From Clostridiales bacterium (GTDB taxonomy: Bacteria; Bacillota; Clostridia; Tissierellales; Sedimentibacteraceae), in contig DMJQ01000055.1 of NCBI GenBank assembly GCA_003457065.1, positions 4,182 to 12,388 on the forward strand: DNA of 8,207 bases. Direction: 5' to 3'. The translations under genes were made by a program, and so were the position numbers. Under the pieces are notes generated by a model, which did not search any database, was not told where the DNA came from, and saw nothing but the letters and a program-made list of their open reading frames with translations. This document shows positions 1 to 5,332 of the stretch, in pieces (position 1 is the first letter of the stretch; every line of letters begins with the position of its first letter).

Positions 1-64
1 AGTTACCTTCCTTGTTATATATAGCTTTAAATTTTAAATAAAAATCATTTACCGGATATTCCAT
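1..64 (-). CDS. Start of an unidentified gene running off the left edge (partial)
   Basis: An open frame begins with ATG at 64 and stays open for 21 codons to the window edge, starting MEYPVNDFYLKFKAIY. A GGGGTG stretch about seven bases upstream of the ATG is a usable ribosome binding site, and an in-frame TAA lies two codons before the ATG, so this is the earliest ATG. It lies in the same direction as the regulator gene to its right but beyond that gene's terminator, so it is probably a separate transcription unit. The fragment is too short to recognise a family. It could be a chance frame, but the position, ribosome binding site and open run make a real gene more likely than not. Confidence 0.5.
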   Translation of the reverse strand, partial: MEYPVNDFYLKFKAIYNKEGN

Positions 65-304
65 CCCTTAACACCCCTGATAATTTATATAGAGTGCAGG
101 CAGCTCAAAGCCGCTAACTGCAGCTTTTGCTGCCGTTTCATACTACCACATTCTCATTGTAATATTCTGCCATAAATTAGCATCTCGATAAATATTTATT
201 TGTAATTATTTACATTGTACTCATTATAAATTGCACCAATTACATTTTTATTTTTTAATAATTTTATTTTAGTTTCATTACAATTACAAATTGATTACAA
301 ACAT
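65..304. other. AT-rich intergenic region with leader-like hairpins
   Basis: I see no gene here. The stretch is mostly A and T, with several copies of a TGTAAT/ATTACA-like word between 200 and 300, including TGTAA-ATAA-TTACA. A minus-strand TATAAT (223-228) could be a -10 box for the gene starting at 64, but no good -35 box is spaced to match. If transcription starts there, the leader would be about 150 bases and would contain the GC-rich hairpin pair at 99-134. Confidence 0.4.
99..134 (-). repeat. GC-rich hairpin pair with alternative long pairing
   Basis: On the minus strand, GCAGC-AAAA-GCTGC (133-120) is followed by GCGGC-TTTGA-GCTGC (114-100, one G-U pair). The outer arms GGCAGC (134-129) and GCTGCC (104-99) can also pair with each other, which would replace both small hairpins. 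No T-tract follows, so this is not an ordinary terminator. It lies 35 bases upstream of the gene starting at 64 and may be a leader structure; that role is inference. Confidence 0.4.
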
Positions 305-363
305 AAAAAAACGGCATTTATATATATATATCCCTCAATCGGGCTAAATACATAATTGCCGTT
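305..363 (-). terminator. Terminator of the BTAD regulator gene
   Basis: On the minus strand AACGGCA (363-357) pairs with TGCCGTT (316-310), and AT-rich inner arms (around 355-348 and 329-318) extend the stem. The 3' arm runs into a T-tract (311-305). It starts about 27 bases after the stop codon of the regulator. A further 6-bp hairpin, GAACGA/TCGTTC (364-385), lies between the stop codon and this stem. Confidence 0.7.
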
Positions 364-389
364 GAACGAACGCATGCTGTCGTTCCGTG

Positions 390-1577
390 TCAGATTATCG
401 ATTTTTCGGATAATAAAGGCTGAAAAACCATATCCACATCATTGCTGTTTAATTTAGTATAATCTTTAAGATTATTATAAATTCTGTGTTCAATTTTTTT
501 GATCCCGTCATCTCTTACATTGTGGAGCATCAGCAATACCTGATTTTGATTCCAGAACGTAAAAACATCTCCTTTTCTCAGTGAGTTTCTCAAAAGTCCC
601 GACAACTCCTTTGAGTTGTTTTTCTTTTTATTATTAATATTTACTATACAGAGATAGTCATTTTCATCGTCTCTGAGAGATTTTCTCTTCTGCAGGTTAA
701 ACAGGAATTTAAAGGATTCAATATTGCACTGCATTGCACCAAGCAGTTCCTTTTCTTCAAGATCTCTGTTTACACTGTCAATGTCAACGTATTCTTCTAT
801 CTTAGAATAATTTTGAATTTTATCAAGCATTCCTGTAAAATTTGCCGATGGTTTTGTATCAAATTCTTTTATCAATAAGTTAAGTGAATAATCGTAATGG
901 TTGAGTGCGTTTTTCTGCTGATCTTGTTCCAGCATGGCTTCCATTAAATTTATATGTATGTTTTCTTCATAAGGCTCAATAAGAAGTGATTTTTCACACA
1001 ATGATATAATATTTTCGCTGTCATTGCTTTCCTTTAATATATCGATGAGTTTGTACAATGTCTTTAGATATAGGCGCTGATAATAATTTCTTGTTGGAAC
1101 AAGCCAAACTTCATAAGCATTGTCTGAGAGATACAGCCCTTTATAAAGTTTCAGAGCTTTTTGATAAAGGTCTGCGGCAAATTTAATATTGTATTCCAGT
1201 TTTGAATCCGCTTGTTGTATTGTATTTTCAAATTCATCTACATCAATCAGTACTTTTTCTCCAATCCCGAGACAGTAATAACCGTTGGAAAAATTAATAG
1301 TCAGATATTCGGATTCGTCCGCATCATTAGGCAATAAAGTTTTTATACTCTTCCTCAATCTGAATATCTGAGTCCGGAGCATATTTTTAGGGTCGTCGGA
1401 ATCGCTGTCTGACAGCAGGTTGTCAATAATTGTTTCAGGCAGCAATTTCTTGTTCCTGAAAGTAAGAAAGTATTCAAATAGTTTGTACAATTTGTATGTA
1501 CGGCTTGACTGCTTAAGAATTGACTGTCCGTTCGCTTTTATGTCAAACCCACCAAGCGTATTGATGCAGAGTTTCAT
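390..1577 (-). CDS. BTAD (SARP-like) transcriptional regulator with degenerate GGDEF-like C-terminus
   Basis: Probable DNA-binding regulator of 395 residues. Residues 1-105 look like a winged helix of the OmpR/SARP type: MKLCINTLGGFDI, then a recognition region around MLRTQIFRLRKSIK and a wing ending in NGYY. Residues 110-260 form a helical, TPR-like bacterial transcriptional activation domain, including ALKLYKGLYL and YEENIHINLMEAMLEQ. Residues 305-385 (SLRKGDVFTFW, then VLLMLHN and IEHRI) follow the later half of a GGDEF domain, but NQNQV stands where GGDEF is expected, so no cyclase activity is likely. The frame is open to an ATG at 1622, but that codon lies inside the promoter spacer and has no ribosome binding site; ATG 1577 is preceded by GGGGGT and is preferred. 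Such regulators are common in Lachnospiraceae; target and signal are unknown. No terminator separates it from the upstream helicase, so read-through is possible. Confidence 0.85.
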   Translation of the reverse strand: MKLCINTLGGFDIKANGQSILKQSSRTYKLYKLFEYFLTFRNKKLLPETIIDNLLSDSDSDDPKNMLRTQIFRLRKSIKTLLPNDADESEYLTINFSNGYYCLGIGEKVLIDVDEFENTIQQADSKLEYNIKFAADLYQKALKLYKGLYLSDNAYEVWLVPTRNYYQRLYLKTLYKLIDILKESNDSENIISLCEKSLLIEPYEENIHINLMEAMLEQDQQKNALNHYDYSLNLLIKEFDTKPSANFTGMLDKIQNYSKIEEYVDIDSVNRDLEEKELLGAMQCNIESFKFLFNLQKRKSLRDDENDYLCIVNINNKKKNNSKELSGLLRNSLRKGDVFTFWNQNQVLLMLHNVRDDGIKKIEHRIYNNLKDYTKLNSNDVDMVFQPLLSEKSII

Positions 1578-1613
1578 GGCTACCCCCAAAGTCTTACCTT
1601 TACATTTTATTCC

Positions 1614-1642
1614 ATTATACAATTCATCGAATAATTTATCAA
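1614..1642 (-). promoter_or_regulatory. Sigma-A promoter of the BTAD regulator gene
   Basis: Minus-strand TTGATA (1642-1637), a 17-base spacer, then TATAAT (1619-1614). Transcription would start near 1607, giving a leader of about 30 bases to the ATG at 1577 with its GGGGGT ribosome binding site. Both hexamers and the spacing fit the consensus closely. This placement rules out the upstream in-frame ATG at 1622 for this transcript. Confidence 0.75.
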
Positions 1643-1654
1643 TAATTATATTTC

Positions 1655-1666
1655 ATTAACGTTAAT
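1655..1666. repeat. 12-bp perfect palindrome upstream of the regulator promoter
   Basis: ATTAACGTTAAT is a perfect palindrome ending 13 bases upstream of the -35 box of the BTAD regulator promoter, in the short gap after the helicase stop codon. It could be an activator or autoregulation site. In AT-rich DNA a 12-bp palindrome is not rare, so this is weak. Confidence 0.3.
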
Positions 1667-1679
1667 ATTTTTGTTCTGT

Positions 1680-3548
1680 TTATTTTTTATTAGCCTGAAT
1701 CAGCTCTTTCACAAACATGGATGGATTTCCCGGCACAATGATATTTAGTATTTTTTTAGCTCTGGTCATACCCACGTAAAATATTCGCCGCTCTTCCTCT
1801 ATTAATTTTTCATATTCCTCATCAGACATATTCCTTTTTTCACTTGGGAATTCCCCTTCAATATTATCAATCATGTAAACACAGTCATATTCCAATCCTT
1901 TTGCGCTGTGAATTGTTGTCACGATTATATCCGCGCCTTTGTTCTCGGATGCATTCTTTATAACATTGCGGAGATTGTTTATTTTTTCAATAAACTCTTT
2001 GATATTGGAACAGTATGAGCCTATTTCCTCAAGTATTTCCAATATATGCAGTGAATTTGACATATTATTTCGTCCTTCATCCTGCATTCTCTCCAGGTAA
2101 TTCAAATATTCCAGTTCTATTTTAATAAATCTTACGGCATCCTTCGGTCTTAACTTGTTTATGTAATTGATATCCGTCTTAAACTGACTGATTTTATCGT
2201 ATACATAATAATCAAAGTACTTATAATTGTCCAGTATATCAAACACCGTCAGATCATCCCTTGGACTTTCCGTAACAATGCGGCACATGCCCTTGGTGAA
2301 ATACGTGTAGCTCTTATAATATATTCTTGAAAACGCCTCTCTGTCTTTTGGATTTAACGCAAGTGACAAAAATGCCAGAATGTCATATAAAACAGGACTT
2401 CCAAAAAACTTCGTCCTGTCTTCTTTAACATAAAAATCTATATTATTTTCATGAAAATTGTTAGCTAAAATCATTGCCGACATATTGTATCTGAAAAGTA
2501 TGCCCACTGTTTTGCCGCCGGATGCCGACAGCTCGTCTGTTATTAACTTAGCCTGTTCCGCTCTGCTTTTAACCCTTATGATATTTATTTCGTTAATTTT
2601 CGGATTTTCTGTTTTGATAGCTTTTTTATATCTTTTTTTATTCCCTTCAATAAAGTTTTTTGCGCCTTCAACTATATTTTTGTCACATCTGTAGTTGTTG
2701 TCTAAGTAAAATATTTTCCCATTCTTGTAAATATTGTCGAACTCAAGCATAAAGTCAGGATAACTTCCTCGGAAAGAATAAATTGCCTGATCGTCGTCTC
2801 CGACAATGAACAGGTTGTCGTCAGTTATAAGTTTTATAATTTCATGCTGAATTTTTGAGGTGTCCTGCATTTCATCCACCTGCACATATTGAAATGTATT
2901 TCTGATGTAAGATCTGTATTGACCGGAATTTAAAATAATTTTATATGCATAAAGAAGCATGTCGTCAAAATCAATCAATCTGTTTTTTGCTTTGTAGGCT
3001 CTATATGCTTCGTATATTTTATCAAAGCCGTTTATTTCAATTCCATAGTTCCTGTATTCTGCCGGATTTATCATCATATTGCCAACATAACTTATTGCGG
3101 ATGACAGGTTTTCAATTTCCTCATCACTGACATAATTGAAATATGATTTAGAATAATGGGATTTCAATATTTCGCTCAGTACATTATAATTGTTTGTGAG
3201 CAAGCCAAAATCAATGCCTTTTCTTTTATAAAAACTTCCCACAATTTTATAAGAAAAGGCATGAATGGTCGAAAATTCGGTTTTAGATCGATACAAGCTG
3301 CCAAATAAGGATTGAAACCTGTCTCTCATATCATTGGCAGCCATTTTTGAAAATGTAATGGTGAGGATTTTTCTGCGGCATTTATTTTCATACAAAAGTC
3401 TGCCTGCCCTTGCAATTATAACAGTAGTTTTTCCCGAACCTGCTGTTGAAAGTACAAGGGCATTGCCTCTGTCAAAAGATATGGCTTCCTTCTGCTGGCT
3501 GTTTAATTCCACACCATTTATGTTTTTTAAAAACTCAAAATATTCCAT
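1680..3548 (-). CDS. UvrD/PcrA-type superfamily 1A DNA helicase (compact)
   Basis: ATP-dependent 3'-5' DNA helicase or translocase of the UvrD/Rep/PcrA family, 622 residues. All core motifs are visible in order: Q motif LNSQQKEAI (15-23), Walker A STAGSGKTT (34-42, Lys40), Ia ITFSKMAANDMRDRF (64-78), Ib STIHAF (93-98), motif II VDEMQDTS (224-231, Asp225-Glu226), III VGDDDQAIYSFRGSYP (249-264), IV NNYR (284-287), V TTIHSAKGLEYD (544-555) and VI EEERRIFYVGMTRAKK (584-599, Arg596). The protein therefore looks catalytically intact. It is about 100 residues shorter than PcrA/UvrD (usually 720-750) and ends soon after motif VI, so it lacks their C-terminal extension. That makes it more likely an accessory paralogue than the housekeeping repair helicase. 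It begins 13 bases after the C_GCAxxG_C_C gene stops, with a GGGTG ribosome binding site, so the two are probably co-transcribed. Confidence 0.93.
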   Translation of the reverse strand: MEYFEFLKNINGVELNSQQKEAISFDRGNALVLSTAGSGKTTVIIARAGRLLYENKCRRKILTITFSKMAANDMRDRFQSLFGSLYRSKTEFSTIHAFSYKIVGSFYKRKGIDFGLLTNNYNVLSEILKSHYSKSYFNYVSDEEIENLSSAISYVGNMMINPAEYRNYGIEINGFDKIYEAYRAYKAKNRLIDFDDMLLYAYKIILNSGQYRSYIRNTFQYVQVDEMQDTSKIQHEIIKLITDDNLFIVGDDDQAIYSFRGSYPDFMLEFDNIYKNGKIFYLDNNYRCDKNIVEGAKNFIEGNKKRYKKAIKTENPKINEINIIRVKSRAEQAKLITDELSASGGKTVGILFRYNMSAMILANNFHENNIDFYVKEDRTKFFGSPVLYDILAFLSLALNPKDREAFSRIYYKSYTYFTKGMCRIVTESPRDDLTVFDILDNYKYFDYYVYDKISQFKTDINYINKLRPKDAVRFIKIELEYLNYLERMQDEGRNNMSNSLHILEILEEIGSYCSNIKEFIEKINNLRNVIKNASENKGADIIVTTIHSAKGLEYDCVYMIDNIEGEFPSEKRNMSDEEYEKLIEEERRIFYVGMTRAKKILNIIVPGNPSMFVKELIQANKK

Positions 3549-3561
3549 ATTACACCCGACA

Positions 3562-3993
3562 CTAAGTTGTTTTATTGTTTACTACTCTTTCAAATACTTC
3601 TGCAGCCCTTAACTTTACTGGATTGCAGCCTTCGGTTTCACTTCTGTGATGCGCTTTTATATTTGCGCAGTCCGAAAAACCGAATTCTTTCTCAAACTCT
3701 TCGACAAATTTCTTTGTTATTTCTTTCATCTCTTCATTTGTAGACGGCCTTTCTTCTGTATACATCACACCAAGTGATGCTACAGCTCCCAAAAGTGCAC
3801 CACATGTCTTTTCAGTTTGTATACCGCCGCCAAACGGACATACTGCTTTTATAAATCTTTCATCAAGTCCCAGTTTGTACTCTTCATTTGCAGCCATCAG
3901 CAGCGTTTCAGCACAGTTAATATGGTATTGAGGCCTTTCTTCTTCAGGATATGACAACTCCTGTTTGTTAATTTTATCAACTAACTCCTTCAT
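3562..3993 (-). CDS. C_GCAxxG_C_C family redox-type protein
   Basis: Small cytosolic protein of 143 residues in the C_GCAxxG_C_C family, a group of probable redox-active or metal/cluster-binding proteins of anaerobes with no settled function. The spaced cysteines that define it are present: Cys27 (INCAET), Cys52 in AVCPFGGGI, Cys64 in TCGALLGA, Cys109 (SDCANI) and Cys123 (EGCNP). Length matches the family. There is no signal peptide or membrane span. The start at 3993 is well fixed by AGGAGGT (4005-3999), six bases away. That Shine-Dalgarno overlaps the stop codon of the 35-residue membrane peptide gene upstream, so translation of the two is probably coupled; the helicase gene follows after 13 bases. 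The context suggests one operon but does not show what the protein does. Confidence 0.9.
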   Translation of the reverse strand: MKELVDKINKQELSYPEEERPQYHINCAETLLMAANEEYKLGLDERFIKAVCPFGGGIQTEKTCGALLGAVASLGVMYTEERPSTNEEMKEITKKFVEEFEKEFGFSDCANIKAHHRSETEGCNPVKLRAAEVFERVVNNKTT

Positions 3994-3998
3994 CTTAT

Positions 3999-4006
3999 AC
4001 CTCCTA
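3999..4006 (-). promoter_or_regulatory. Shine-Dalgarno overlapping the upstream stop codon
   Basis: On the minus strand TAGGAGGT combines the TAG stop of the micropeptide gene (4006-4004) with the AGGAGGT ribosome binding site (4005-3999) of the C_GCAxxG_C_C gene. A ribosome terminating on the micropeptide would sit on the next start site, which predicts translational coupling. Confidence 0.75.
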
Positions 4007-4111
4007 CATCAGGTATATAAGCAGGCTCATAAATGCTGTCACTACCATACCTATGGCAAGTACAAGACAAACAACTCGTTTCATGGTATTCATTCTTTTA
4101 TATTTGTTCAT
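4004..4111 (-). CDS. 35-residue single-span membrane micropeptide
   Basis: Short open frame starting MNKYKRMNTMKR, followed by a hydrophobic helix (roughly residues 13-34, VVCLVLAIGMVVTAFMSLLI) and ending at a TAG. The basic N-terminus (five Lys/Arg in the first 12 residues) and single span predict a small inner-membrane protein with the N-terminus in the cytosol. Support for a real gene is good despite its size: GGAGGT (4121-4116) lies five bases before the ATG, and the stop codon is embedded in the Shine-Dalgarno of the next gene. I do not recognise a family with confidence; tiny one-span proteins of this shape are common in Lachnospiraceae. A cleaved signal peptide is unlikely, as nothing follows the helix. 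It is the first gene of the redox protein-helicase cluster. Confidence 0.72.
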   Translation of the reverse strand: MNKYKRMNTMKRVVCLVLAIGMVVTAFMSLLIYLM

Positions 4112-4228
4112 GGTTACCTCCACATTTTCATCATAATAATGATATATATTTTAACATAATAATTACAAATTTAACAGATTGAAGTTGCATAATTTTATAT
4201 TTTTATAACAATGCTCAGATTTTTTTCG

Positions 4229-4256
4229 TTGTAATTTTTATATAGTGTTATATAAT
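4229..4256 (+). promoter_or_regulatory. Candidate promoter of the cysteine hydrolase gene
   Basis: TTGTAA (4229-4234), a 16-base spacer and TATAAT (4251-4256) form a reasonable sigma-A promoter. The -10 box lies inside the 29-bp inverted repeat (4242-4270), so a protein bound to the repeat would block RNA polymerase. The predicted start near 4263 gives a leader of about 70 bases. Confidence 0.5.
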
Positions 4257-4270
4257 TGATATAACACTAT
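4242..4270. repeat. Perfect 12+5+12 inverted repeat, likely operator
   Basis: ATAGTGTTATAT (4242-4253), spacer AATTG, ATATAACACTAT (4259-4270): the arms match at all 12 positions. It covers the -10 box of the plus-strand promoter and is not followed by a terminator-style layout for either flanking gene. Length and symmetry fit a dimeric repressor of the GntR, TetR or MarR kind; a YtrA-like GntR site is my guess only. No such regulator gene lies in the window. Confidence 0.65.
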
Positions 4271-4331
4271 TTTTATAAAACAATTTGTAAATCGGAAATT
4301 CCTATAATAAAAGAAAAGGCAAATTATTTAT

Positions 4332-5204
4332 ATGATATATGATAAAATCAAACAAGTCAGACACAAAAAGCTAATGATAGCAGCAGCCGTGCTGCTTATA
4401 ATATTTGCAACCATTTCCGTAATGGAAACAATAACCGAACCTTCAGGATATATTCGTCCTGATTATGCCATGACAGATATTTCAACGTTGTTGGAAAAAG
4501 AAAACTTTTCCGAAGACGATTACAAAGAATTATTTTATCAGACCGGGCTTGGCAAAACCGCAATCGATGAAATCTTAAAGAACGAAAACGGTACAGATGA
4601 AATACTTCGATTCCAGGAAAACTTCTTTAGAGACAACAAAGTTTTATGTGAGCAAATCGGTATAATAACAAGCCAGGAATCAATAGTTAACAGAGAAGGC
4701 AGCCTGATTTACGGATTTGAACTTGCTCCCTATAAAAACGGATATGTATTAATAACCAAGGCAACACACTCTCTTGGATGGCGCCACGGTCATGCGGCAA
4801 TAATAACGGATGCGGAAAATGACGAAACTTTGGAAGCTGTGATTTTAGGAAGCAACACAGCACTTCAAAATATAAATAAATGGAGAATCTATCCTTCATT
4901 TATGATGCTTAAATTAAAAGATACATCCCAGGAAGTTCCGGATGAAATAGCCAAGTTTGCAAAAAATAATCTTAATCACATACCTTACGGACTGACGGTA
5001 GGCTTAACTGAAAGCAAAAACCCAGATCCCGAAAATATTCACACAACTCAATGCTCGCATCTGGTCTGGTATCCGTTTATGCGGTTCGGATATGACACCG
5101 ATTCTGACGGCTCGTGGCTGGTCACTCCAAAAGACATAGCAAACAGCCATCTGTTTGAGGTAGTTCAGATTTACGGAGTCGATCCTCAAAAAATATGGCC
5201 TTAA
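4332..5204 (+). CDS. Membrane-anchored permuted NlpC/P60 (YiiX-like) cysteine hydrolase
   Basis: Protein of 290 residues with a basic N-terminus and one hydrophobic segment (about residues 14-30), predicting a signal anchor with the rest outside the membrane. Residues 40-120 are a mostly helical, acidic region I do not recognise. Residues 125-290 resemble the circularly permuted papain-like fold of YiiX/YebB-type NlpC/P60 proteins: histidine first in GWRHGHAAIITD (His154), a following strand with LEAVILG (Glu168 as possible third residue), and the nucleophile late in TTQCSHLVWYPF (Cys241). Families of this type cleave amide or ester bonds in peptides or lipids; the substrate here is unknown, and cell-wall peptide cleavage is only a possibility. 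The nearest ribosome-binding stretch, AAAAGG, is about 12 bases from the ATG, so translation may be weak. It is the only plus-strand gene and appears to be monocistronic. Confidence 0.75.
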   Translation: MIYDKIKQVRHKKLMIAAAVLLIIFATISVMETITEPSGYIRPDYAMTDISTLLEKENFSEDDYKELFYQTGLGKTAIDEILKNENGTDEILRFQENFFRDNKVLCEQIGIITSQESIVNREGSLIYGFELAPYKNGYVLITKATHSLGWRHGHAAIITDAENDETLEAVILGSNTALQNINKWRIYPSFMMLKLKDTSQEVPDEIAKFAKNNLNHIPYGLTVGLTESKNPDPENIHTTQCSHLVWYPFMRFGYDTDSDGSWLVTPKDIANSHLFEVVQIYGVDPQKIWP

Positions 5205-5211
5205 ACAAAAT

Positions 5212-5296
5212 AGAGATTCTTCATTATAGTTCAGGATTTCCGTATTTTTAACGGTTAAATTCCTAATCCTGAATAATAGTGAAGTATCTCTTTTAT
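5212..5296. terminator. Long imperfect hairpin between convergent genes, probably bidirectional terminator
   Basis: The arms 5212-5238 and 5265-5291 are 27 bases each and match except at about four positions (AGAGAT..CTTCA..TAT..TTCAGGATT against its complement). A small CCGT/ACGG stem can form in the loop. On the plus strand a T-rich run follows immediately (ctcttttatttta); on the minus strand ATTTTGTTT follows. It starts eight bases after the hydrolase stop and lies 41 bases beyond the MATE stop, so it can end both transcripts. Confidence 0.75.
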
Positions 5297-5332
5297 TTTA
5301 AATGTTTTTATTCATCATTTGCTACCTTCAGT

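Larger units (their letters stand above)
4112..4331. other. Divergent intergenic region with operator and promoter
   Basis: This 220-base AT-rich region separates the micropeptide cluster (minus) from the cysteine hydrolase gene (plus). It holds the 29-bp inverted repeat and promoter described separately. A second plus-strand TATAAT (4303-4308) lies close to the gene but has no good -35 box. For the minus strand I see only weak promoter candidates, such as TGTTAA, 17 bases, TAAAAT, so I do not call one. Confidence 0.5.

Noticed and set aside
200..300. Repeated TGTAAT/ATTACA words as a repeat array or CRISPR
   Set aside because: Spacing is irregular, copies are short and AT-only, and there are no unique spacers of constant length.
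3334..3612. Plus-strand 92-codon frame across the helicase start and redox gene end
   Set aside because: Covers the Walker A region antisense and crosses two real genes; no start signals.
4303..4308. TATAAT close to the hydrolase gene as its main promoter
   Set aside because: No acceptable -35 hexamer at 16-18 bases, and the start would fall within the weak ribosome binding stretch.
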